A stretch of DNA of 64,000 nt. Source: Bacillota bacterium. Its GTDB lineage: Bacteria > Bacillota > Clostridia > Oscillospirales > Ruminococcaceae. A model generated the notes under the pieces. That model had not been told where the DNA came from. It did not search any database and saw only the letters and a list, made by a program, of their open reading frames with translations. Shown here one piece after another: positions 26,417-34,570 of this stretch (positions are counted from its first letter, which is position 1; each line of letters starts with the position of its first letter). The position numbers and the translations under genes are program-made. The DNA is taken from assembly GCA_023413185.1 (NCBI GenBank), contig JAEZQD010000152.1, positions 1-64,000 of the forward strand, given 5' to 3'.

Positions 26417-26533
26417 AATAATATCCTCACTCTTTGCGGTTAATTCAGTCGGTCATCCTTCCGACTTGCATCTCGGGTCTATGTGAATCGTCACCGAATT
26501 CTTTTGTTTCTGTGCATCCTTTCGTGCAATAAT

Positions 26534-26563
26534 AAAGAGGGTGCTTATGAAAAGCACCCTCTT
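26534..26563 (-). terminator. Intrinsic terminator after solute-binding protein gene
   Basis: AAAGAGGGTGCTT pairs with AAGCACCCTCTTT around a short loop; the minus-strand continuation is ATTATT. It lies about 80 nt after the stop at 26641 and before the GH43 gene. Confidence 0.75.
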
Positions 26564-26640
26564 TGCAGTAGCCAAGGCAAATGCCTTTAGTCCCCAAAAG
26601 CCATTCTTGAATTTTTAAAACTCGGTCAAGGCGAAGGAAC

Positions 26641-28386
26641 TTAGCCGGCCAGTGCCTTTGCTCTTTCGTCAACAAGTGCTTTGAGCTTTTCTCTGTCGAA
26701 CTGATTCAGGGTAGCCCAGTCAAAACCGGCAAGCGATGTCTTAAGGTCACTCCAGATCTTGTCAAACTCTGCCTGGTCCTTAGCGAATACCATCTTCCAC
26801 GAAGCGTCGCAAACAAGCGGACCGCAGTTGCTTCTGATAAGCGCGATATCCGTGGTGTCGGGAGTAAGGTTAACGTTTACAAACGGAACAACGCTAATGG
26901 TTTTGGACTTGGTGAGGTAATCCACTGGGTTTTCGGCATTGAAGCGCTCACCCCACTGCTTGGTTGTGGTGGTTTTTGCCTTCTCGACCTCTGCGGGCCA
27001 GTACTGGTTACCAAAAGGTGTGTTGTTCTTGGGGTTGATGCCAACACTCGCAACCATCCACTGGTTAACCTGAAGCATACCGTCTGCATAGAGACCGCCG
27101 CCGAACTCCTCGGGTACGGGGGAATTGTCCATTAGAGCGGTTTCACCCGCCTTGGTACGCACATAACCGTTCCCGTCGGGTGCATCCTCATAGATAAAGC
27201 CGTAGATGCCGCCGTGAATGGTTTCCAGTCCATCAGGGCTGGACATCCAATCCATAAGCTCGATAACCCTTTGCTTCTTTACGGGATCATCCGTACCGCA
27301 GGCAAACGCTCTTCCGCTGCCAAAGTACGGGTCGGAAGGCTGATAGATCGACATATCCTTGATAGGTGCGAGGATAAAGTTCTCACCGTTGTTGCCACGC
27401 TCGGTTGTATTCCAGAAGCCCTGCTGCCAGTCGTTCCAGATAAGGAATACGCGCTTGGAGCTGAATTTCGGCCAAACAGCATCCCAGTTCTGCGTACCGG
27501 AATCGGGGTCGATAACGCCGGCCTGATTGGCTTCAAAGTAGAACTGAAGGATCTTTTTGTATGCGCCGTTATCGTCGGTCAGATCCATCATGCTTCCGTC
27601 AGTACCGAGTAGGATGGAGCTGTTGCCGTTAACGATTTCCTGCCCATACCACTTGGTAAGCTGGTTAACGTTCTCCATGGAGGTTCCGTCCCAGTCAGGC
27701 CACAGGGTGATGCCATAGCTGGGGTCTCCGGCTTCATTGGTGGGATACTTATCCTGAATTTGGCGAAGCACCGATACAAGACCGGAAAGGTTCTCAATAT
27801 CGGGAGCGCCAATCTCATTGTAGTAATCCCATAGGATTGTGGGTGCCACACCCGGGATAATGGGAGAGAACGAGGTGGGGCTTGTATTTGCCATTTCGGT
27901 AGGCCATGCGTAGTATTGACCCTCGCTTACGCCCTCAAGAGAGGAGTTGTAATAATCAAGCTGAGGCTTGTATTCCTCAAATGATTCAAACTTCTTCATA
28001 CCATCGGTGATATCCACTACGAGCCCGGATTTAATGCCAGACTGAATATCCGCATTATCCAATACAAGTAAATCGCCCAAGAATCCAGACGCAGAACGGG
28101 CGGCAAAGATGTCGGCGCCCGCAACCTGGGGAGCTATGATGTTAAGCGTGACGTTCAGCTCATCCTTTAGAACCTTCGCCATCCATCCAATCTGCTCGCC
28201 CTGAAAGTTTGCCGGCTGAGAATACACCTCAAGAACCACATGTTCGTCTGTGGTAGCAGGCGGAGCAGTTGTGCCCTCATCCACGCTGCTGGTAGGTTGT
28301 GGTGCAGATGTAGCGCACGCAGTAAGTAACATAGAAACAGCGAACACGCAAGCAAGCGCTAATGCGATTTGCCTTTTGACTGTCAT
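26641..28386 (-). CDS. Sugar ABC transporter substrate-binding lipoprotein
   Basis: A 581-residue extracytoplasmic binding protein (SBP_bac_1, LplA/YtcQ type) with lipobox LLTAC near residue 24 followed by a Ser/Thr/Pro linker. Features of large oligosaccharide binders are visible, including the hinge region GGNDPSY-like AGDPSYGITLWPDWDG and a C-terminal LKALVDERAKAL helix. It captures complex oligosaccharides for the two permeases encoded upstream. ATG 28386 follows AAGGAGGAAG; the longer in-frame reading has no ribosome site. No ATPase gene is nearby, so a shared MsmK-like ATPase is likely. Confidence 0.9.
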   Translation of the reverse strand: MTVKRQIALALACVFAVSMLLTACATSAPQPTSSVDEGTTAPPATTDEHVVLEVYSQPANFQGEQIGWMAKVLKDELNVTLNIIAPQVAGADIFAARSASGFLGDLLVLDNADIQSGIKSGLVVDITDGMKKFESFEEYKPQLDYYNSSLEGVSEGQYYAWPTEMANTSPTSFSPIIPGVAPTILWDYYNEIGAPDIENLSGLVSVLRQIQDKYPTNEAGDPSYGITLWPDWDGTSMENVNQLTKWYGQEIVNGNSSILLGTDGSMMDLTDDNGAYKKILQFYFEANQAGVIDPDSGTQNWDAVWPKFSSKRVFLIWNDWQQGFWNTTERGNNGENFILAPIKDMSIYQPSDPYFGSGRAFACGTDDPVKKQRVIELMDWMSSPDGLETIHGGIYGFIYEDAPDGNGYVRTKAGETALMDNSPVPEEFGGGLYADGMLQVNQWMVASVGINPKNNTPFGNQYWPAEVEKAKTTTTKQWGERFNAENPVDYLTKSKTISVVPFVNVNLTPDTTDIALIRSNCGPLVCDASWKMVFAKDQAEFDKIWSDLKTSLAGFDWATLNQFDREKLKALVDERAKALAG

Positions 28387-28481
28387 CTTATCTTCCTCCT
28401 TAATCAATTTGCAGACTCGTCTATGCTGAATCCCCAAAGGGATGTCAACCGAAAACTACCGAGTAAGCGCTCAGACCATCG

Positions 28482-29420
28482 TTATCCCTTTACAGCGCCT
28501 ATCATAATGCCTTTAACGAAGAACTTTTGGAACATGGGATAAACCAGCAAAATAGGCAGCGCAACAAGGATGGTTACTGTCATTCGAATAGAGGTTTGCG
28601 TCTGTGCGTTTGACATCATTGCCTGCGCGCTTCCTGATGTTGCGTTGATAATTGCCTTTAAGGACTGCGAGGACTGCAGATATCGGTACAGAACAAACTG
28701 CAGCGTGTAAAACTTCTCCTGTGTCATGAGCAGCAGCGTGTCCTGAAACGCGTTCCACTGCGTAACTGCTGAGAATATCGCAATGGTTGCCAAAATGGGC
28801 TTTGCTATCGGCAGCATTATTTTAAAGAAGATGGTTAACACCCTTGCACCATCGCATTCCGCTGCCTCCTGCAGCTCCTTAGGCGTGGATTCCAAATATG
28901 TTTTGGTCAATATGATGTAGAACGGGGAGACCACGGTAGGTAGAATGTAACCCCAGAAGTTGTTGGTAAGCCCAAGGTTCATCATGGTTAAGTACCAGGG
29001 GATAATGCCTGCGTTAAAATACATCGTGATTACCACAAAGCGATACCAGAACTTGCGTTTCCAAACCGTTTCGCGCGTGAACATGTACCCCATAAACGCC
29101 GCACACAATACGGTAAGCACGGTGCCGATAACCGTTCTGGAAACGGATATGTATGTCGCCTGAACAAGACCGGGTATCTTAAACGCGTCGATATAGTTAG
29201 TCAGATGCAGCCCTTGAGGCAGCCAATTGATAGCACCCTTTTCACTTAATTTGTTGTCGCTGATTGTGTTGATAAAGATATAGTAAAAAGGGTATACACA
29301 GATAAAGGAAAACAGCGAAAACACCAGGTAAATGAAGATGTCTAAAAAAAAGTCGCTGACCGATCGGTTTTTTATCTTGTTGCGTCTTGCACGCAAGACA
29401 GTCTCTCTTAAACTAGTCAT
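28482..29420 (-). CDS. Sugar ABC transporter permease, YtcP/LplC type
   Basis: A 312-residue carbohydrate permease with six predicted helices and the EAA loop TYLESTPKELQEAAECDGARVLTIFFKIMLPIAKP (EAA near residue 190). ATG follows AAGGAGG. It is the second permease of an operon with 30351 (LplB type) and the binding protein 26641. Confidence 0.93.
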   Translation of the reverse strand: MTSLRETVLRARRNKIKNRSVSDFFLDIFIYLVFSLFSFICVYPFYYIFINTISDNKLSEKGAINWLPQGLHLTNYIDAFKIPGLVQATYISVSRTVIGTVLTVLCAAFMGYMFTRETVWKRKFWYRFVVITMYFNAGIIPWYLTMMNLGLTNNFWGYILPTVVSPFYIILTKTYLESTPKELQEAAECDGARVLTIFFKIMLPIAKPILATIAIFSAVTQWNAFQDTLLLMTQEKFYTLQFVLYRYLQSSQSLKAIINATSGSAQAMMSNAQTQTSIRMTVTILVALPILLVYPMFQKFFVKGIMIGAVKG

Positions 29421-29430
29421 CGCAGCCTCC

Positions 29431-30351
29431 TTATATAATGCTTTGCTTACGTATCAGCTTAGAGAACGAGTTTGCACCGAACAACAGTACAAGGCTTACA
29501 ATACTCTTTAACATGCTAAGTGCCGTGGATACAGAGTAAACGGGCGGCTTGCTGGTTGAAAGATTGTATACATACAAATCAAGCACCTGAATGAACTCTC
29601 TGTTCCAGGAGTTCTGGAATACGTAATACTGTTCCATTCCGTTATTGAGAAAATTAGAAATGTTAAGAAGCAGCAGAACGAAAAAGGTTGGCATCAATCC
29701 CGGCAAGGTGATGTGCCAGATGCACTTTAACCGCGTAGCGCCATCGATTCGTGCCGCCTCGTACAGGATTTCATCAATACCTGCGATTGCCGCTATGTAC
29801 ATAATTGCCGCCCAGCCAAGGTTTTTCCACGTGAGCCACAACCACATCTTCAGCCACATATTGCTGCTGGATTTCATGAAATCAATGGGCGCGGAGATCA
29901 CCCCAAAATCCTGCAGCACATTGTTAAACATGCCGGTATTACTCATTAAAAGAAACGCCACCGAGTAAACCAAAACCCAGCTGATAAAGTTTGGAATTGT
30001 GGTAACTGTCTGTACAAACTTCTTAAAGCGAACCGCCTTTATCTCATTGAGGAGTATGGCGAACACCATAGGCAACCACGAAAAGGCAAGCGCGATGCCG
30101 CTCATTGCAAAGGTGTTTCGCAATACTTCGAGCGTTTGCTTGATATAAGACCTGTTCTGGAACAGTACCTTAAACCACTTAAGCCCAACGAACGAATCCC
30201 ATGAAAATGGCAAAGGAGGCTGGTAATCATAAAACGAGTAGATCCATCCGTATAATGGGTAGTACGCAAAAACCACTACGAGAAGTATAAACGGTGTCAA
30301 AAGCAAAAATTCCTTGTACGAGCGCACCTTCCTGCTATCCAGTTTCTTCAT
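29431..30351 (-). CDS. Sugar ABC transporter permease, LplB/YteP type
   Basis: A 306-residue permease. Start ATG 30349-30351 follows GGGGG; upstream in-frame residues are low-complexity and lack a ribosome site. The EAA-type loop reads DEILYEAARIDGATRLKCIWHITLPGL. It forms a heterodimer with YtcP-type 29420 and is the first gene of the importer operon. Confidence 0.93.
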   Translation of the reverse strand: MKKLDSRKVRSYKEFLLLTPFILLVVVFAYYPLYGWIYSFYDYQPPLPFSWDSFVGLKWFKVLFQNRSYIKQTLEVLRNTFAMSGIALAFSWLPMVFAILLNEIKAVRFKKFVQTVTTIPNFISWVLVYSVAFLLMSNTGMFNNVLQDFGVISAPIDFMKSSSNMWLKMWLWLTWKNLGWAAIMYIAAIAGIDEILYEAARIDGATRLKCIWHITLPGLMPTFFVLLLLNISNFLNNGMEQYYVFQNSWNREFIQVLDLYVYNLSTSKPPVYSVSTALSMLKSIVSLVLLFGANSFSKLIRKQSII

Positions 30352-30785
30352 GTTTCCCCCTTCTTGCGCGCTCGGCTTATAACCTCCCTTATGCGTGACT
30401 AAACTCAAAGTATTCCGAAAAGGGAGCTTTACGCCTTTGCATGCAAACCATTGTGATTTTGTATATAAATTATATTGAATACTATAAATTATTATGCTAC
30501 ATGAATATATTAACTGCATTTTGCTATGATTACAATGACTTATAATTCTCTAGTTATGAACTATAATAGCATTATTGTGATGTATATTACGATCGATGAC
30601 AATAATATGTATTATTCTTCCATCCGGCTATTTTTGTGCATCTCATACGAAGTGAAAAAGTAAATTGAAGGCATCATAGTGCAATTTGTGCACCTGAATA
30701 GGGGTGCAAAAAAGGCAAGGGGATTTGTTGCTAATCCTTCTTGCCTTTTGTTTTATTAACTACTGGTAATCATGAGATACCCATG
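30352..30785. other. AT-rich promoter region of importer operon and AraC terminator
   Basis: 434 nt. On the minus strand a TATAAT (30474-30469) sits about 120 nt before the permease gene, without a clear -35. GTGCA elements recur at 30680-30710. A hairpin with AAAGGCAAG/CTTGCCTTT arms (30709-30755) ends the AraC gene. Confidence 0.5.
30709..30755 (-). terminator. Intrinsic terminator after AraC regulator gene
   Basis: On the minus strand AAAAGGCAAG...GGATT pairs with AATCC...CTTGCCTTTT and ends in TTTTTTG, 30 nt after the AraC stop. Confidence 0.75.
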
Positions 30786-31559
30786 CTAGCGAATAGACAA
30801 CACACTCTTTCTATACTGGTTTGGCGTTAAGCCGGTAAGCTTCTTAAACTGCCTGAAAAAATGCTCCGCGCTGCTGTACCCGCACAGGGGAATGATCTCG
30901 GTTACGGAGTGGTTGCTGTTTTTGAGATACCGCTTTGCCAGTGCAATCCGTGAAGCAATGACATCCTCCATACAGGTGGAATCAAAGGTCTGCTTGTAGG
31001 TGTTTTCCAGATGACTGATTGAAAGATTGAGCTTCCTCGACATAAGCTGTAAGGTCCAGTCAATCTCCGGGTGCTTTATAATCTCCTCCTTTAAATCATA
31101 CACGCTTTTGCACATGCTGTTCTCGGGAGAAAAGCTAAAGAGGCAGGATAATTTAGTAAAGATTGCCTGCATCAGTTTGTCCATTATTATATCTTTTCGC
31201 TCATTGGCAGAGCTGAACTCTGACGTAATTAGCTGAAAGATCCTGTGATAGTACCATCCATCCCCAACATAAACCGGCTCGGCAATCGGTATTTTTGCAT
31301 TGTAATAGCAATCATCATCGGTGACAAAGCGCACATAATCGTTGGAGTATCGCTCTTCACATGCTTGGTAGATATATGCTTGATAAGGGCGAAACAGCAT
31401 GATACTGTTCTCTGAGTATTTTTCAAAAGTCCCGTCGACATTCAGTCTAAAAGGGGTGTGCACCAAGACGATTAACCAAAAGGGATCTCTTCCATGCGAA
31501 TCAAATTCAAAATCGCTTTTGTGTACCGCATCAAACTCTGCCGTTAGAACCTTAAACAT
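30786..31559 (-). CDS. AraC-family regulator of saccharide locus
   Basis: A 257-residue regulator with a cupin-like N-terminal sensor (residues 1-140; FDSHGRDPFWLIVLVHTPFRL, SIMLFRPYQAYIYQ) and a C-terminal AraC domain (WTLQLMSRKLNLSISHLENTYKQTF, VTEIIPLCGYSSAEHFFRQFKKLTGLTPNQYRK). ATG 31559 follows AGGGGG. It sits immediately upstream of the importer operon and is the likely activator of the importer and glycosidase genes. Confidence 0.9.
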   Translation of the reverse strand: MFKVLTAEFDAVHKSDFEFDSHGRDPFWLIVLVHTPFRLNVDGTFEKYSENSIMLFRPYQAYIYQACEERYSNDYVRFVTDDDCYYNAKIPIAEPVYVGDGWYYHRIFQLITSEFSSANERKDIIMDKLMQAIFTKLSCLFSFSPENSMCKSVYDLKEEIIKHPEIDWTLQLMSRKLNLSISHLENTYKQTFDSTCMEDVIASRIALAKRYLKNSNHSVTEIIPLCGYSSAEHFFRQFKKLTGLTPNQYRKSVLSIR

Positions 31560-31639
31560 ATTACACCCCCTAATTAACACAACCTCGATTACCTCTTTTT
31601 ATTGGATAGGCTTTCTTTTTCAGAACATTTCCTATCTCC

Positions 31640-31669
31640 ATTATATGCCTTGTCCTAGAACCTTGTCAA
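31640..31669 (-). promoter_or_regulatory. Consensus sigma-A promoter of AraC gene
   Basis: On the minus strand TTGACA (31669-31664), an 18-nt spacer and TATAAT (31645-31640) precede the start at 31559 by about 75 nt. Confidence 0.88.
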
Positions 31670-31858
31670 TATAACCAGATTATTTGCGCAAGTATGAATT
31701 TGAATTGTTGGTTTTGATGAGTACATGGCGACGCTGCAAGCAGAAACCTTATAGTACTTTATGTATTGTACGCTAGATATCATTTAATAATTAACAATCT
31801 CGCAAAAAAGGGGTGCAAATACAAGCTGATGGGCTGTGTCGCCCCCGTTTGCATGAAT

Positions 31859-31887
31859 TTGCATCTTAATCTCGAATGTCTTATAAT
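31859..31887 (+). promoter_or_regulatory. Sigma-A promoter of small membrane peptide / carboxypeptidase
   Basis: TTGCAT (31859-31864), a 17-nt spacer and TATAAT (31882-31887), about 75 nt before the small gene. Confidence 0.8.
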
Positions 31888-31967
31888 GTAGGCAAAGGCA
31901 AATAGATTAAAGTCGATGAGCAATAGTGCCTTACAGCCGCCGGCAATGAACTTAGGAGGAAGATAAA

Positions 31968-32087
31968 TTGGACATGAACTCGATGTGGAACAACCGCAAC
32001 AAACAGCCGATATGGAAGATTATTCTGATGACAATCGCCGTCCTTGTGGGCATGATTTTGCTGGGGTACTTCTTTGGCGGGCAGTAA
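31968..32087 (+). CDS. 39-residue membrane peptide
   Basis: A small gene starting at TTG 31968 (AGGAGGA 7 nt upstream; ATG 31974 is 13 nt away) and ending at TAA 32085-32087. The peptide has a basic N-terminus with two tryptophans (NNRNKQPIWK) and one hydrophobic helix (IILMTIAVLVGMILLGYFF) ending GGQ. It is followed 68 nt later by the VanY-type gene and may share its promoter. Ribosome site, promoter and composition support expression; function is unknown. Confidence 0.7.
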   Translation: MDMNSMWNNRNKQPIWKIILMTIAVLVGMILLGYFFGGQ

Positions 32088-32155
32088 AATGCTGTAAACA
32101 ACCAACGAAGTAAGTATATACTGTACATGAAAGTGAAAGAAAGAAGCGATTTGCA

Positions 32156-32968
32156 ATGAAAAAGATTCGTCTCTTTGGCGTTATAATAACCGCATATCTC
32201 CTATTAACCGCATGCAGCTATGGTCTTGATAACCCAAGCGATTCCTCCCCTGAAACCACTTCTAGCGCGCAAACGCAGTCTGCGGTGCAATCAAGTAGCG
32301 CTTCCAACGAAGCGACACCGCAGTCTGTTGCCGATTCATCGCAGCAGGATACAAAGGATGAGGAGGAAGTGCCATTGCCCGCCGACAAGAGCGATTGGAA
32401 GCTTATCTTGGTCAACCGAAAATCCCCACTGCCCAAAGGCTTTACCGTCGAGCTGGAAGAAACCATCGGCACGTATAAGTTTGACGTTCGCGCGGCGGAT
32501 GACCTGCGCGCTTTTATGAAGGCTGCAAAGGCGGATGGCATTGCGCTTTCGGTGATATCCACCTTTCGCAAGCAATCCACACAGGAACGGCTGTACGCCG
32601 AAAAGGTAGCGGAGTATGTGAATGCGGGCTACTCCAATGATGACGCAAGGAACGAGGCGGCGCGCTGGGTTGCCGTGCCGGGTACAAGCGAGCATCAATC
32701 TGGGCTTGCCGTAGATGTCGTATCCGCCGATTGGTACAGCAAGAATGACGATCTGTATGATACGTTTGAAAACACCAAAGAGTTTGCATGGCTTATTGAA
32801 CACTGCGTGGAGTACGGCTTTATTCTGCGCTTTGCAAAGGATAAACAGGAGATTACCGGCATTACCTACGAGCCGTGGCACTATCGCTATGTGGGGGTAG
32901 AGCATGCCCGCTATATGACGGAGCACAACCTGTGCCTTGAGGAGTATGTCGAGCTATTAAACAGTTGA
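32156..32968 (+). CDS. VanY-type D,D-carboxypeptidase lipoprotein (M15B)
   Basis: A 270-residue zinc carboxypeptidase that trims D-alanine from peptidoglycan stems outside the cell. Signal with lipobox LLTAC (residues 16-20), a Ser/Gln/Thr-rich linker (24-70), and the M15 domain with STFRKQSTQERLY, the zinc motif EHQSGLAVDV (His and Asp ligands) and the second EPWHYRYVG. It is a complete enzyme, unlike the degenerate S11 protein at 10881. Its stop overlaps the promoter of the TrkA genes. Confidence 0.92.
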   Translation: MKKIRLFGVIITAYLLLTACSYGLDNPSDSSPETTSSAQTQSAVQSSSASNEATPQSVADSSQQDTKDEEEVPLPADKSDWKLILVNRKSPLPKGFTVELEETIGTYKFDVRAADDLRAFMKAAKADGIALSVISTFRKQSTQERLYAEKVAEYVNAGYSNDDARNEAARWVAVPGTSEHQSGLAVDVVSADWYSKNDDLYDTFENTKEFAWLIEHCVEYGFILRFAKDKQEITGITYEPWHYRYVGVEHARYMTEHNLCLEEYVELLNS

Positions 32969-32992
32969 TATTTTTGCAAAACGGTATATAAT
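32965..32992 (+). promoter_or_regulatory. Sigma-A promoter of trkA pair
   Basis: TTGATA (32965-32970), a 16-nt spacer and TATAAT (32987-32992); the -35 overlaps the VanY-type stop codon. Confidence 0.75.
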
Positions 32993-33050
32993 AATGCCAT
33001 TGGTCTATTTCGCCGTCTCTTTGGTAAACGAGAAAGGAAAAAATGCATAG

Positions 33051-33671
33051 ATGAACATACTAATCATCGGGTGCCGTAAGGTTGGCGCCCGTCTTGCCAG
33101 CATCTTGTCGGAGGAAGGGCACACCGTCTCAGTTGTCGATCGCGACCCGCGCAGCTTTGAGGCGCTCAATGATACGTTTGACGGCTACACCGTATCGGGC
33201 ATCCCCATTGATGAAGATGTGCTGCGCAGCGCGGGCATCGAGTCCTGCGACGCGGTAGCGGCGGTAACGTCGGATGATAACGTAAACATTATGGCGTGCC
33301 AGATTGCAAAAGAGATGTTCCATGTGCCCAGGGTCATTACAAGAATGTACGACCCCGAGCGAGAAGAACTGTTTGCCGATTTTGGCATCACCACCGTCTG
33401 CCCCACAAACCTGACCGTTAACGCGGTAAAATCGGCGCTGATGGAAGGGGCGGAAATCCGCCAACAATCAATTGGGTGTTCTACGTTAAACTACACCACG
33501 CTACCCCTTCCCAAGGCGTTTGTGGGTAAGGCGTTGCGCGAAATTGAGTCGGGAGCCGACGAAATGCTGTTTGGCGTACTGCACGATAATATGGCGCTTA
33601 CCCTTGCCAGCAACACCGCCTACAACCTAATTGAGACCGACAAGCTGGTGTATGTCTCCAAGGCGGATTAA
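33051..33671 (+). CDS. TrkA-family (RCK) potassium channel regulator 1
   Basis: A 206-residue cytoplasmic RCK_N plus RCK_C protein that gates a Trk/Ktr potassium transporter in response to nucleotides. The Rossmann loop reads GCRKVG, where the middle Gly of the usual GxGxxG is Arg. The rest (VDRDPRSFEAL, VAAVTSDDNVNIMACQIAKEMF, VITRMYDPEREELF) is canonical. It is followed 51 nt later by a second TrkA; no TrkH/KtrB channel gene is visible in the window. The altered loop may reflect a non-binding partner subunit, an inference. Confidence 0.9.
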   Translation: MNILIIGCRKVGARLASILSEEGHTVSVVDRDPRSFEALNDTFDGYTVSGIPIDEDVLRSAGIESCDAVAAVTSDDNVNIMACQIAKEMFHVPRVITRMYDPEREELFADFGITTVCPTNLTVNAVKSALMEGAEIRQQSIGCSTLNYTTLPLPKAFVGKALREIESGADEMLFGVLHDNMALTLASNTAYNLIETDKLVYVSKAD

Positions 33672-33722
33672 CTCAAAACAAGAATATAAGTTGTATCATA
33701 TACGAAAGGCAAGGTCATAGCA

Positions 33723-34385
33723 ATGACTGTAATCGTAGTTGGCGGCGGCAAGGTAGGGTATTACCTTGCAAAAACGCTGCTGGAACACGGACACGAACCG
33801 AAGATTATCGAGCTTGACCGCGAGCTGTGCCATCGCATGGCAAACGATCTGGATGTTACCGTAATCTGCGGCGACGGCACCACCATCCACGCGTTGGAGG
33901 AGGCGGGTGCGCACGAAGCGGAGGCGCTCATCGGCGTGACAGGTCAGGACGAAAACAACCTGGTGGCATGCCAGATTGCGAAGCGTTCCTTTGGAATAAA
34001 GCGTACCGTAGCCCGCGTAAACAACCCCAAGAATGTAAAGGTGATGAAGGCGTTGGGCGTGGATATTCCCATCAGCAGCACCGATAATATCGCGCGTCTG
34101 CTTGAGCGCGAGGTGGACGCCTCCGCAATCAAGCAGCTGATGTCCCTTAACCGCGGCGAAACATCGCTTTCTGAGATTGACCTGCCGCCCGATTTTAAGC
34201 ACAGCGGCAAAAGACTGGCGGAGCTGAAGATGCCGGAGGAATCGGTTATCGTATCCATCTCCCGCGGCGATCAGATTATCATCCCGCGCGGAAACACCAC
34301 GCTGTATGCGGGCGATAAGGTGATTATCATCTGCAAAAACAGCGTGCTGCACACCCTTTGCCGTCACTTTGGTCTTGACAAATAG
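33723..34385 (+). CDS. TrkA-family (RCK) potassium channel regulator 2
   Basis: A 220-residue paralogue with a canonical GGGKVG nucleotide loop (residues 7-12), VTGQDENNLVACQIAKRSFG, ARVNNPKNVKVMK, and a complete RCK_C domain ending VIIICKNSVLHTL. Tandem RCK genes suggest a hetero-oligomeric gating ring. A tRNA gene follows 57 nt downstream. Confidence 0.92.
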   Translation: MTVIVVGGGKVGYYLAKTLLEHGHEPKIIELDRELCHRMANDLDVTVICGDGTTIHALEEAGAHEAEALIGVTGQDENNLVACQIAKRSFGIKRTVARVNNPKNVKVMKALGVDIPISSTDNIARLLEREVDASAIKQLMSLNRGETSLSEIDLPPDFKHSGKRLAELKMPEESVIVSISRGDQIIIPRGNTTLYAGDKVIIICKNSVLHTLCRHFGLDK

Positions 34386-34442
34386 CCAGGTTTGCGAGAT
34401 AATATTTGATGCAAACAACCGCGGCAAGTGCCGCGGAACCGT

Positions 34443-34516
34443 GCAGATGTAGTTTAATGGCAAAACATCAGCTTCCCAAGCTGAGGTTACGGGTTCGATT
34501 CCCGTTATCTGCTCCA
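34443..34516 (+). tRNA. tRNA-Gly(CCC), likely prophage attachment site
   Basis: A complete cloverleaf: acceptor GCAGATG with TATCTGC (one G-T at the end), D arm with GTTTAATGGCAAAAC, anticodon stem TCAGC/GCTGA with loop TTCCCAA (anticodon CCC), T arm CGGGT-TCGATTC-CCG with one weak pair, discriminator T and encoded CCA. The phage integrase gene lies 54 nt downstream, convergent; tRNA 3' ends are common attachment cores, so attL is expected to overlap this 3' half. The partner attR lies beyond the window. Confidence 0.95.
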
Positions 34517-34530
34517 CAAAAAACCGCATG

Positions 34531-34570
34531 AATAAGCCATCCGTCGTAATGACTGGATGGCTTATTTTGC
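34531..34570. terminator. Bidirectional terminator between tRNA-Gly and integrase
   Basis: AATAAGCCATCC (34531-34542) pairs perfectly with GGATGGCTTATT (34557-34568), followed by TTGC on the plus strand. Confidence 0.85.

Larger units (their letters stand above)
31560..31967. other. Intergenic region between AraC and small membrane peptide
   Basis: 408 nt with divergent promoters (31640-31669 minus and 31859-31887 plus). GGGGTGCAAA (31810-31819) recurs at 30701-30710 on the other side of the AraC gene. TTTGCAT occurs twice 10 bp apart (31848, 31858), overlapping the plus-strand -35. Confidence 0.55.

Noticed and set aside
33696..34529. 277-codon open frame on the minus strand
   Set aside because: It is antisense to the trkA-2 gene and tRNA; codon pattern and domain content belong to the plus-strand gene.
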